DNA from: DQTL01 sp964396505
GTDB taxonomy: Bacteria > Bacteroidota > Bacteroidia > Flavobacteriales > Flavobacteriaceae
Reading direction: 5' to 3'
DNA length: 5,818 bases
Assembly: GCA_964396505.1 (NCBI GenBank)
Contig: CAYNFJ010000123.1
Coordinates: forward strand, 1-5,818
This document shows positions 1 through 5,708 of the stretch, piece after piece. Under the pieces are notes generated by a model. That model saw nothing but the letters and a program-made list of their open reading frames with translations, did no database searches and was not told where the DNA came from. The translations under genes and the position numbers were made by a program. Position 1 is the stretch's first letter; each line of letters opens with the position of its first letter.

Positions 1-1
1 T

Positions 2-553
2 TTTATTAAATATAATACCGTTTTATTTACTTGGAAACACGATGCGGTTGCCTCGTATGGAGGCAGTGCCTTGGCTTTGGATAAGGACTTAACAGCTGTG
101 GTAGAAAATAATGTTTTTGGTTTTGCACATAAGGGAGGTATTTACAGTAAAGGAACTGATTTAACTCTCAATAACAATTTGTTTACAGGAAATTCCAAGT
201 ACGATTATAAAGAAATCAATGCTGAAATGCGTGTAGCCGATATATTGGATGAATCTGAAAAATTAAACCCAAACAGTCAAGGCAATGAATCGCTTTTAAT
301 TAAAATACCGGTAGCCGAAAGATGGGCAAAAATATATGCAAACAGAATTGAAATCAGTAGAGCGGCGGTTGATGCTGCTGTAAGTGTCAGTAATTCGGGA
401 GCCAATCAATTACGCAGTATGTTAGGACTCAATTTGCAAGGCAGTAGTGTAAAAATGGACGCCGAGATATTTTTACCATTGATCAATGTAGAAGAAGCCC
501 TGCCGGCTGGGTCAATGCCTTGGAATGGAAAGGGCTGTTCTATCCCCAAATAA
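2..553 (+). CDS. Right-handed beta-helix repeat protein, C-terminal part (5' end outside window)
   Basis: The frame is open from the left edge to a TAA at 551-553, giving about 184 residues of a longer protein whose start lies outside. A TTG at 71 is only an internal Leu codon, since the frame stays open upstream of it. The first ~55 residues show the short repeats of parallel beta-helix (pectate-lyase-like) folds: a segment ending in ENNVFGF, then GGIYSKGTDLTL and NNNLFTGN, where an Asn-rich turn and a buried hydrophobic residue recur once per coil. The last ~110 residues look like a mixed helical and strand C-terminal region that may cap the helix. No lipobox or signal peptide can be judged because the N-terminus is missing, and I see no type IX secretion C-terminal signal. 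Family members are usually extracytoplasmic and bind or cleave polysaccharides, but no catalytic residues are visible here, so the substrate is unknown. I see no clear terminator after the stop. Confidence 0.7.
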   Translation, partial: FIKYNTVLFTWKHDAVASYGGSALALDKDLTAVVENNVFGFAHKGGIYSKGTDLTLNNNLFTGNSKYDYKEINAEMRVADILDESEKLNPNSQGNESLLIKIPVAERWAKIYANRIEISRAAVDAAVSVSNSGANQLRSMLGLNLQGSSVKMDAEIFLPLINVEEALPAGSMPWNGKGCSIPK

Positions 554-621
554 AACTCATTGAATTCATAGATTTTGAAGCGCTCAGGGTATTCTTAGAT
601 AGCATTACCTCAAAGTAAAGT

Positions 622-629
622 TACATTTG
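622..629 (+). promoter_or_regulatory. Candidate Bacteroidota -7 promoter element (TACATTTG)
   Basis: TACATTTG matches the Bacteroidota sigma-ABfr -7 consensus TAnnTTTG exactly and lies 39 bases upstream of the ATG of the secreted-protein gene, leaving a short A/T-rich untranslated leader. No TTG is found at the expected -33 spacing, so it may be weak or need an activator. It gives the downstream gene its own transcription start, separate from the beta-helix gene. Confidence 0.5.
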
Positions 630-668
630 TATCAGTATTAATTAATAACATTTAAAATCAATTTAAAA

Positions 669-1214
669 ATGAAAAAAATCATTGTATTAACAGGAATTGT
701 ATTATTGAGTTTCTCATTTCATGTAGAAGCCCAAAATTGTAATCAAGGTAGAAAACTAGCACAAAAGACTTGGGAAAAATTCGGACCTTGGAAACCGCAT
801 TTTACGCTAACAAGTTTTACCGGTACCGTAAAAAAAGTAAAAAAATATTGGAACTGGATTGTGAGCAACAGCCCAAATACTATTGGTCCCCGTTTGTTAG
901 AAGTTGATGGCGGTAATAATAACGGGAGTATAGTAGGTCAGACAAAAAGTACCTTTGTTTCACCACCCTCTTTTAACAATAGAGTAGTTATCACAATCAA
1001 CAAATATCAAGGTAGAGCAGAAACAGGTGTTGTAATTTGTTCGCACGGTAGAGACGGAGTAACACAGGTGCTAAAAAGTTACACATTTCCTAATGACAGA
1101 AACGGAAAGGTAAAAAAGTTTGTATTAACCGGTGTAAAAGGAAAAATCATTAGTGTCTCAATGAAAAACAAATCGGTTGGAAATAAATTTAAGTTCCGCA
1201 TTAAAGCCGAATAA
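669..1214 (+). CDS. Small, highly basic secreted protein of unknown function
   Basis: This is a 181-residue protein that I cannot assign to a family. It opens with a clear Sec signal peptide: MKK, a hydrophobic core of about 12 residues, and a VEA|Q cleavage site after residue 21. The mature chain of ~160 residues has about 28 Lys+Arg against 7 Asp+Glu, so it should be strongly cationic. Lysine clusters include VKKVKK (54-59) and GKVKKF (147-151). It has two cysteines (C24 and C124) that could form a disulfide after export, and an aromatic patch YWNW (60-63). The second half alternates hydrophobic and polar residues with Gly/Asn turns, which suggests a beta-sandwich. There is no lipobox and no obvious catalytic motif. 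ATG at 669 is chosen because the signal peptide starts there and a consensus -7 element lies 39 bases upstream. It is a single-gene unit ending in a strong terminator. Binding to an anionic partner such as polysaccharide, LPS or DNA is only an inference from charge. Confidence 0.8.
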   Translation: MKKIIVLTGIVLLSFSFHVEAQNCNQGRKLAQKTWEKFGPWKPHFTLTSFTGTVKKVKKYWNWIVSNSPNTIGPRLLEVDGGNNNGSIVGQTKSTFVSPPSFNNRVVITINKYQGRAETGVVICSHGRDGVTQVLKSYTFPNDRNGKVKKFVLTGVKGKIISVSMKNKSVGNKFKFRIKAE

Positions 1215-1225
1215 AGTTATTTAGG

Positions 1226-1256
1226 AAAAGGCTTGGAAATGACCAAGCCTTTTTTT
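1226..1256 (+). terminator. Rho-independent terminator of the secreted-protein gene
   Basis: An 11-bp perfect stem (AAAAGGCTTGG at 1226-1236 with CCAAGCCTTTT at 1243-1253) encloses a 6-base loop and runs into a T-tract ending at 1256. It begins 11 bases after the stop codon and separates this gene from the two-component operon downstream. Confidence 0.92.
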
Positions 1257-1273
1257 ATCTTTACTGCTGTATT

Positions 1274-1289
1274 TTACCCGGTTGGGTAA
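1274..1289. promoter_or_regulatory. Inverted repeat TTACCC-N4-GGGTAA in the leader of the two-component operon
   Basis: A perfect 6-bp dyad with a 4-base centre (GGTT) lies about 125 bases before the kinase ATG. There is no T-tract after it, so it is not a terminator. The half-site TACCC agrees with the TACYY core of NarL-family sites, although the dyad is two bases more compact than the classical NarL 7-2-7 arrangement. A NarL-type regulator is encoded in the operon that follows, so an autoregulatory operator is a reasonable guess. A transcribed hairpin is the alternative. Confidence 0.35.
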
Positions 1290-1341
1290 TAGAACTACTA
1301 ACTAAAACTATTTATTTATGGCGTTTTCCGGCATTTCTCGG

Positions 1342-1357
1342 TCTGCTATTGAGCAGA
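1342..1357 (+). promoter_or_regulatory. Small hairpin (TCTGCT-N4-AGCAGA) in the leader of the two-component operon
   Basis: A perfect 6-bp stem with a 4-base ATTG loop lies about 57 bases upstream of the kinase start. It is not followed by a T-run. It could be an RNA hairpin in the 5' leader or a protein-binding dyad; nothing in the sequence decides between these. I found no TAnnTTTG element in 1257-1413, so the operon's transcription start is unknown and it is unclear whether this hairpin is transcribed. Confidence 0.25.
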
Positions 1358-1380
1358 ATTTACAATTTAAGTATTCCAAG

Positions 1381-1405
1381 CAACTTGTTTATTAATACAA
1401 AGTTG
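1381..1405. promoter_or_regulatory. Imperfect inverted repeat just upstream of the kinase start
   Basis: CAACTTGT (1381-1388) faces ACAAAGTTG (1397-1405), complementary except for one extra base in the right arm, across an AT-only centre. It ends eight bases before the kinase ATG at 1414, so a bound protein or a folded leader here would affect initiation. The dyad is AT-rich and could be chance. Confidence 0.25.
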
Positions 1406-1413
1406 TTTTTGAT

Positions 1414-3258
1414 ATGTCTATTCACAAGTACTTATTTGTTCTGTTCGTTGTATGTAACAGTACATTTGTCTTTTCACAGCAATCCAAAGTCGATAGCTTG
1501 TTACAACGTATAGCAAGTTCCCAAAATGATACTTTAATCGCGGATAGTTATAATAAATTACGTAGATTAACCTATTATTCTAAACCGGAAGAATCTAAAA
1601 AATATGCTGAATTATACTTGCAATATGCTCAAAAAATAAAAAATCCGGGTAAAGTTGCAGTGGCACATTACCATTTAGGAAATGCGTTGGTTACTCATGC
1701 CAAATTTGATAAAGCCATGCAGCATTATTTAAAAGCGGCTGAATTTTATGAAAAAGAAAAAGATTCTTTACGTCTCAGCACGGTGTTTAACGGTATTGGT
1801 GCTGCCTATGAAAATAATGGAAATGATACTTTGTCATTGAAGTATTTTAAAATGTCTTATGATATTAGTAAGTCCAGAAAGGATAATCAGCGTAGTGGTA
1901 TTGCTGCCAATAATATCAGTAATATTTATAAGGATAGAGGCGATCTGAAAAAGACAATCGCCTATCTGGAAGAAGCGGCCAATGTCTTAAATAAACCGGC
2001 TTATAAACAATATTATATTCCAATTTCTATTAACCTTGCCAATGCTTATTCCGATGCAAAAAGATGGCAAGATGCTGCAAAAATTTACAATAAAATGCGG
2101 GTAATGGTAGATACTCTTAATGATGTATATAGCTATGCGGCTATACTGAGAGGCTTGGGCAATTTAGCACAAAAAAAAGGAGATGATAAAAAAGCACTAA
2201 CCTTACTTAAAAAAGCCTTTGATAAATATACCGATGCCGGTTTTTTAGACGAACGCTATGAAACGATGAAAGACCTAATAGATGCTTATCAAGCCACTGA
2301 CCACAACAAGAAAGCTCTATTGTTGTTCTACGAGTATAACACCATAAAAGATTCAATTTTTAATACAGAAAAAGATAAAAATTTATCCGATGCTCTTTTA
2401 AAATACGAGACTTCTAAAAAGGAACAAAAAATCATTGCTCAACAATTGACGATAGCGAAAAAAAACAAACAAAAACAGTTGATGTCAATAGGCTTGATTA
2501 GTCTGTTGATAATAGGTTTGCTAGGATTGATGTTCTATAAAAAAAGGCTCAAATACCAACAAAAAATTGCAGTACAAACCAAAATACTTCACAATCAAAA
2601 AGTGATAGAATTGGAACAAGAAAATAAATTGGTGGCTTTTGGCAGTATGATTGAAGGGCAAGAAAAAGAACGTTTGCGTATTGCCAAAGATTTACACGAC
2701 AGTTTAGGCGGGTTGTTGAGTACCATTAAATCACATTATTCAACTATCTTTTCTGCAAAAAAAATTGAAGCCCCTTCTCAACTAACAGATAAAACACAAG
2801 ATTTAATAGATAATGCTTGTCTAGAAGTGAGGCGTATAGCCCATAATATGATGCCAAATGCACTAAATCTAGCCGGATTAAAAGGCGCCCTAGAAGACAT
2901 GGTAGAACATCTTTCGGAACAAGGTTATGATGCAAGGCTGGAGATGAGTAATTTGCCGGAGGATATAAAAGATACGACTAAAATAATGATTTATAGATTG
3001 ATTCAAGAAATCATTTCCAATATACGAAAACACGCTCAAGCAAAATCTATTTTAATTCAATTGATAAATTACCACAATACGCTGCATATCACCTTTGAAA
3101 ATGATGGAATGGGATTTGATTACCCGGAAGCCATCCAAAAAAAATCTTTGGGAATTTCCAGTATTAACAGTCGTGTAGCCTATCTGCAAGGCACTATTGA
3201 TTGGGATACCAAAAAGGGTGCAGGAACTACTATTAATATTACAATTCCATTGGTATGA
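1414..3258 (+). CDS. Periplasmic-TPR sensor histidine kinase (HisKA_3 / NarL-partner type)
   Basis: This membrane sensor kinase of 614 residues autophosphorylates on His and passes the phosphate to the regulator encoded next. In order it has: a signal peptide (1-21, cleavage near FS|QQ); about six tetratricopeptide repeats (roughly 81-314) plus a degenerate one before them, forming an extracytoplasmic sensor; a linker with KYETSKKE; one transmembrane helix (356-375) followed by KK; a coiled coil (about 376-415); a HisKA_3 dimerisation domain with ERLRIAKDLHDSLGG and phospho-acceptor H428; and a HATPase_c domain with N-box E532/N536/KHA, G1 box DGMGFD (564-569), G2 box SLGIS (578-582) and GAGT (602-605). 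All ATP-binding motifs are intact, so it should be active. H428 is followed by D429, but the Gln that family members usually carry four residues later is G433, which may mean weak phosphatase activity. The ligand is unknown; TPRs suggest protein or peptide contacts. The ATG at 1414 gives a proper signal peptide. Confidence 0.95.
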   Translation: MSIHKYLFVLFVVCNSTFVFSQQSKVDSLLQRIASSQNDTLIADSYNKLRRLTYYSKPEESKKYAELYLQYAQKIKNPGKVAVAHYHLGNALVTHAKFDKAMQHYLKAAEFYEKEKDSLRLSTVFNGIGAAYENNGNDTLSLKYFKMSYDISKSRKDNQRSGIAANNISNIYKDRGDLKKTIAYLEEAANVLNKPAYKQYYIPISINLANAYSDAKRWQDAAKIYNKMRVMVDTLNDVYSYAAILRGLGNLAQKKGDDKKALTLLKKAFDKYTDAGFLDERYETMKDLIDAYQATDHNKKALLLFYEYNTIKDSIFNTEKDKNLSDALLKYETSKKEQKIIAQQLTIAKKNKQKQLMSIGLISLLIIGLLGLMFYKKRLKYQQKIAVQTKILHNQKVIELEQENKLVAFGSMIEGQEKERLRIAKDLHDSLGGLLSTIKSHYSTIFSAKKIEAPSQLTDKTQDLIDNACLEVRRIAHNMMPNALNLAGLKGALEDMVEHLSEQGYDARLEMSNLPEDIKDTTKIMIYRLIQEIISNIRKHAQAKSILIQLINYHNTLHITFENDGMGFDYPEAIQKKSLGISSINSRVAYLQGTIDWDTKKGAGTTINITIPLV

Positions 3259-3902
3259 TACGAGTGTTTATTATTGATGATCACAAAATGTTTATAGATG
3301 GCATTTCTTTACTTTTGCAAGAAAATAAAGAAATTGCCTTGCAAGGTTATGCGACCGGTGTACAAGAAGGAATTCAGTATTTGAACAATAATCCTATTGA
3401 TGTATTATTATTAGATATCAATATGCCCGATATCAATGGAATCGAGGCGTGTAAAATCATTACCTCCGATTTTCCTGCTGTGAAGATTATTGTAATTACG
3501 ATGCATAAAGAAAGCAGTTTGATTAAGTTAATGCTGGGCAAAGGCGTAAAAGGTTATATATTAAAAAATGCGGGACAAACGGTATTGGTCGAAGCGATTC
3601 AAAAAGTACACGAGGGACAGGTTTATCTGGACGAAGCGGTTAATAATATCGTTATAAATAGTATGTTGAACCGTAAAGGCAAACAGAGCAAAAGCCCTTT
3701 TCCAACATTGACACGACGCGAAAAAGAAATTTTAAATCTGATATTAGAGGAACATACTACGCAAGAAATAGCCGATAAACTCTTTATTAGTTTTGGAACC
3801 GTAGAAACACATCGCAGAAATATGATGATTAAGACCGGAGCTAGAAATACCGCAGGATTGGTACGTGTCGCACTGGAATTTGATTTACACAAAGATGCGT
3901 AA
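3255..3902 (+). CDS. NarL/LuxR-family response regulator
   Basis: This 215-residue transcription factor is the obvious partner of the kinase before it: its ATG overlaps the kinase stop codon (ATGA, 3255-3258), which points to translational coupling and co-expression in fixed ratio. No Shine-Dalgarno sequence is visible, as is usual for the group. The receiver domain (1-120) has the acidic pair D8/D9, phospho-acceptor D54 in LLLDINMPD, T82 in ITMHK and K104 in YILKNA, all in their expected places. A linker (about 135-150) leads to a GerE-type helix-turn-helix (151-210) starting LTRREKEIL, with TTQEIADKLFIS and recognition helix GTVETHRRN. Phosphorylation should promote dimer formation and DNA binding. 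The targets are unknown; the TACCC/GGGTA dyad at 1274-1289 is a candidate. No terminator follows before the converging kinase gene. Confidence 0.96.
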   Translation: MIRVFIIDDHKMFIDGISLLLQENKEIALQGYATGVQEGIQYLNNNPIDVLLLDINMPDINGIEACKIITSDFPAVKIIVITMHKESSLIKLMLGKGVKGYILKNAGQTVLVEAIQKVHEGQVYLDEAVNNIVINSMLNRKGKQSKSPFPTLTRREKEILNLILEEHTTQEIADKLFISFGTVETHRRNMMIKTGARNTAGLVRVALEFDLHKDA

Positions 3903-3911
3903 GGCTATTTT

Positions 3912-4292
3912 CTATCCAAATATTTTGGGCCAAAAAATAAGCAACTCAACCACCAAAGCGGCAATAGCACTGAACCAAACAGCACCGGCAGCGATATCTT
4001 TTATAAAACCGATTTTTTCGTGATGGGCATCGTGTACAAAATCACATAATTTTTCTACCGCAGTATTGAGGGCTTCTACACTCAACACCATAGCGATTAC
4101 AATAATGTGAAACATCCATTCTATTTTGGATATTTCATAGTAATAGGCTGCTATGCTCAATAGGATGGCTAGTGCAAATTGAACCATCACGCTATGCTCG
4201 GTGGTAACAAAAAGAAAAGCGCCTTTTAAAGCGATAAAACCACCGCGTACACGTCCTTTTATAAATCCTGTTTTTTGATTTTCTGAAGCCAA
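3912..4292 (-). CDS. dgkA: Diacylglycerol/undecaprenol kinase family membrane protein
   Basis: This is a small integral membrane lipid kinase (126 residues, normal for the family), phosphorylating diacylglycerol or, as in Gram-positive relatives, undecaprenol with ATP, and so recycling lipid for phospholipid or cell-envelope synthesis. An amphipathic basic N-terminus (9-30) precedes three membrane helices, roughly 36-52, 57-79 and 100-120. The family signature is intact: E32 after the first amphipathic helix, SVEALNTAVEKLCD (71-84) with E73, N76, E80 and D84, then H90 and KDIAAGAV (98-105). Which lipid it uses cannot be decided from sequence. The start is unusual: no ATG exists between the upstream in-frame stop (4323-4325) and M36, which would cut off E32, so TTG at 4290-4292 is the best choice. 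It sits about 25 bases after a consensus -7 element. The stop is nine bases from that of the convergent response regulator, with no terminator between them. Confidence 0.9.
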   Translation of the reverse strand: MASENQKTGFIKGRVRGGFIALKGAFLFVTTEHSVMVQFALAILLSIAAYYYEISKIEWMFHIIVIAMVLSVEALNTAVEKLCDFVHDAHHEKIGFIKDIAAGAVWFSAIAALVVELLIFWPKIFG

Positions 4293-4317
4293 AATACTTG
4301 TTTTTAGTAATGGAGGG

Positions 4318-4325
4318 CAAACTTA
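4318..4325 (-). promoter_or_regulatory. Candidate -7 promoter element (TAAGTTTG) for the lipid kinase
   Basis: Read on the minus strand, 4325 to 4318 is TAAGTTTG, an exact TAnnTTTG match. It lies after the tpx terminator and 25 bases before the proposed TTG start, giving a very short leader and supporting independent transcription. No clear TTG is seen at -33; a run of T occupies that place. Confidence 0.5.
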
Positions 4326-4342
4326 CGCTTATTTCAGTAAAT

Positions 4343-4377
4343 AAAAAAGCCCCTGATAATACATATCAGAGGCTTTT
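4343..4377 (-). terminator. Rho-independent terminator of tpx
   Basis: A 14-bp stem (4364-4377 with 4345-4358) has a 5-base loop and runs into six T on the minus strand (4348-4343). The one non-Watson-Crick position (4352/4370) is a G-U wobble in the minus-strand RNA but a C-A mismatch in the plus-strand RNA, and the T-run is longer on the minus side. Both show that it terminates leftward transcripts. It begins 21 bases after the tpx stop. Confidence 0.9.
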
Positions 4378-4398
4378 AGGAATTATGAAAAAACAAAT

Positions 4399-4899
4399 TT
4401 ATTTCAAAGCTTGCATCACTTCGTCATAATTAGGTTCATCTACTATTTCAGGAACTTGTTGTGTGTACGTTACTTTTCCGTTTTCATCTAGAATAATGAC
4501 CACTCTGGAATGTAGAAAAGCCAAGGGACCATCTACTATTTCCAATCCGTAGTCTTGTCCGAATGTACCTCTTTGAAAATCAGATAAAGTAATGACGTTA
4601 TCCAAACCTTCAGCACCGCAAAAACGTGCTTGAGCAAAGGGTAAATCTCTGGAAATACACAATACTTTTGTGTTTTCCAATTCACCGGCTGCTTGGTTAA
4701 AATGACGTACAGAAGCCGCACAAGTAGGAGTGTCTAGACTGGGGAAAATGTTAAGGACTACTTTATTGCCTTTATAATCGGCTAAAGTTTTAATGCTTAA
4801 GTCAGCGGCAACTAATTTAAAATCTTTTGCTTGGCTGCCCACTTCCGGTAAATTTCCGTTGGTGTTAAATTCGGTTCCTTTTAATGTTATTTTTGACAT
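4399..4899 (-). CDS. tpx: Thiol peroxidase (Tpx), atypical 2-Cys peroxiredoxin
   Basis: This 166-residue enzyme reduces hydrogen peroxide and alkyl hydroperoxides using electrons from thioredoxin; in the Tpx family it acts in the cytoplasm or periplasm, and here the lack of a signal peptide argues for the cytoplasm. The peroxidatic cysteine is C60 in PSLDTPTCAASVR (53-65), and the resolving cysteine is C94 in FAQARFCGAEG (88-98); the two form an intramolecular disulfide in this family. The conserved active-site Arg is R132 in HSRVV. C81 is an extra cysteine outside the catalytic pair. Length and motif order match E. coli Tpx closely, and the start ATG (4897-4899) begins the usual N-terminal strand MSKITLKG. 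It follows the 2-Cys peroxiredoxin gene in the same direction, with 96 bases and a hairpin between, and ends at a strong terminator. No good promoter is seen in the gap, so co-transcription with the peroxiredoxin is likely. Confidence 0.96.
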   Translation of the reverse strand: MSKITLKGTEFNTNGNLPEVGSQAKDFKLVAADLSIKTLADYKGNKVVLNIFPSLDTPTCAASVRHFNQAAGELENTKVLCISRDLPFAQARFCGAEGLDNVITLSDFQRGTFGQDYGLEIVDGPLAFLHSRVVIILDENGKVTYTQQVPEIVDEPNYDEVMQALK

Positions 4900-4945
4900 A
4901 ATGTAAAATGGTTTTTGTATGTTTAGTTATTAATTAATGTATTGC

Positions 4946-4969
4946 AAACTCACAAAAAAATGTGAGTTT
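4946..4969 (-). terminator. Hairpin between the peroxiredoxin and tpx genes (weak terminator or processing site)
   Basis: A 9-bp perfect stem (AAACTCACA at 4946-4954, TGTGAGTTT at 4961-4969) has a 6-base homopolymer loop. In the minus-strand RNA it is followed by UUUGCAAU rather than a proper U-tract, so termination should be partial at best. It may lower tpx expression relative to the peroxiredoxin, or protect the 3' end of a shortened peroxiredoxin message. A -7-like TGAGTTTG (one mismatch, 4952-4945) overlaps the downstream arm, so a weak tpx promoter here is also possible. Confidence 0.5.
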
Positions 4970-4995
4970 TTGCTATTAGTAGTTATTAAATTGGT

Positions 4996-5628
4996 TTAGT
5001 GTTTTTTAAGATAATCGGCTACTCCTTCGTGGGTAGCTTGCAAACCTTCTTTCTCAGCGTTCCAGTTAGCGGGACAGGCTTCGCCGTGGGCTTCATTGAA
5101 CTGTAAGGCATCGACCATACGCAGGGCTTCCTCTACATTACGACCCAAAGGTAAATCATTGACCAATTGATGACGTACAATCCCTTCTTTATCAATGAGG
5201 AACAATCCACGATACGCAATCAGTTCTCCATCAGCTTGTAATTGCTCATTTTCATCGTAGTAATAATCGCCGGCTAACACATCGTAATTTTTAGAAATAG
5301 TTTTGTTAGTATCTGCTACAATTGGGTAAGTAACTCCTTTAATTCCTCCGGCTGCTTTATCCATTTGTAACCAGCCCCAATGCGATTGTTCCGTATCGGT
5401 AGAACAGGCTACCACGGCAACTCCTCTTTTTTCAAATTCAGCTAAATTTTCTTGAAAAGCGTGTAATTCCGTAGGACAAACAAAGGTAAAATCTTTAGGG
5501 TAAAAGAAGAAAACAACGTGTTTTTTTCCTAAATACTGATCCAATGAGAATTTTTCTACAAATTCTACTCCGTTGACCACGGCTTGTGCTTCAAAATGTG
5601 GTGCTTTTTTTCCGACTAATACTGCCAT
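4996..5628 (-). CDS. Typical 2-Cys peroxiredoxin (Prx1/AhpC type)
   Basis: This cytoplasmic peroxidase of 210 residues (usual family length) removes hydrogen peroxide, organic peroxides and possibly peroxynitrite as a head-to-tail dimer or decamer recharged by a thioredoxin-like donor. The active site YPKDFTFVCPTE (43-54) carries T48 and peroxidatic C51. The conserved Arg is R140 in AYRGLFLID, and the resolving cysteine is C185 in GEACPANW (182-189), contributed by the partner subunit. C75 in ACSTDTE is extra. Residues tied to sensitivity to over-oxidation are altered: GGLG is GGIKG (94-98), and the C-terminal YF is YL (206-207). This suggests a robust form that keeps working at high peroxide. 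Start ATG (5626-5628) begins the normal N-terminal strand. No thioredoxin or AhpF gene is in the window. It is the first gene of a likely unit with tpx and has a well-placed promoter upstream. Confidence 0.96.
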   Translation of the reverse strand: MAVLVGKKAPHFEAQAVVNGVEFVEKFSLDQYLGKKHVVFFFYPKDFTFVCPTELHAFQENLAEFEKRGVAVVACSTDTEQSHWGWLQMDKAAGGIKGVTYPIVADTNKTISKNYDVLAGDYYYDENEQLQADGELIAYRGLFLIDKEGIVRHQLVNDLPLGRNVEEALRMVDALQFNEAHGEACPANWNAEKEGLQATHEGVADYLKKH

Positions 5629-5665
5629 AATGTGTATATTTTAATTTTATGATTATTTTCTAGGG

Positions 5666-5699
5666 CAAAGATACAGCGATTGTCCTTACTTATATCAAA
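5666..5699 (-). promoter_or_regulatory. Promoter of the peroxiredoxin(-tpx) unit
   Basis: On the minus strand there is a TTTG at 5699-5696, a 22-base spacer, and TATCTTTG at 5673-5666. This is a full match to the Bacteroidota -33 (TTG) and -7 (TAnnTTTG) pair within the accepted spacing. The -7 element ends 37 bases before the ATG. It is the best promoter in the window, as expected for an abundant peroxiredoxin. Confidence 0.7.
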
Positions 5700-5708
5700 G
5701 ATTGATAT
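5692..5708. promoter_or_regulatory. Inverted repeat ATATCA-N5-TGATAT over the peroxiredoxin -33 element
   Basis: A perfect 6-bp dyad with a 5-base centre covers the -33 TTTG of the peroxiredoxin promoter. Written as TATC-N7-GATA, it has the same size and symmetry as an OxyR half-operator (ATAG-N7-CTAT in enterobacteria), though the bases differ. Its position suits a regulator that touches RNA polymerase or blocks it. More TATC/GATA words follow at 5719, 5734, 5743 and 5745. The identity of the binding protein is inference. Confidence 0.45.

Noticed and set aside
71..553. TTG at 71 as the true start of the first gene
   Set aside because: The frame is open to the left edge and the upstream residues continue the beta-helix pattern, so the gene starts outside the window.
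554..621. Possible terminator after the beta-helix gene (TGAATTCA palindrome, AGCGCT palindrome)
   Set aside because: The palindromes are short, without loops able to form a stable stem, and no T-tract follows.
2744..2935. Open frame of 63 codons on the minus strand inside the kinase gene
   Set aside because: It overlaps the conserved HisKA_3 domain on the other strand and shows no protein-like features of its own.
3623..3892. Open frame of 89 codons on the minus strand opposite the response regulator HTH
   Set aside because: It lies wholly antisense to a well-conserved gene, has no family resemblance and no promoter; it is a shadow of the real coding frame.
3917..3935. Overlapping small dyads CCAAA-TAT-TTTGG and TTTTG-GGC-CAAAA as a bidirectional terminator
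   Set aside because: Stems are only 5 bp, mutually exclusive, lie inside the 3' end of the lipid kinase gene and lack a T-run on either side.
4536..4721. Second minus-strand frame inside tpx
   Set aside because: It is out of frame within tpx, covering both catalytic cysteines of the real protein; it is a frame shadow.
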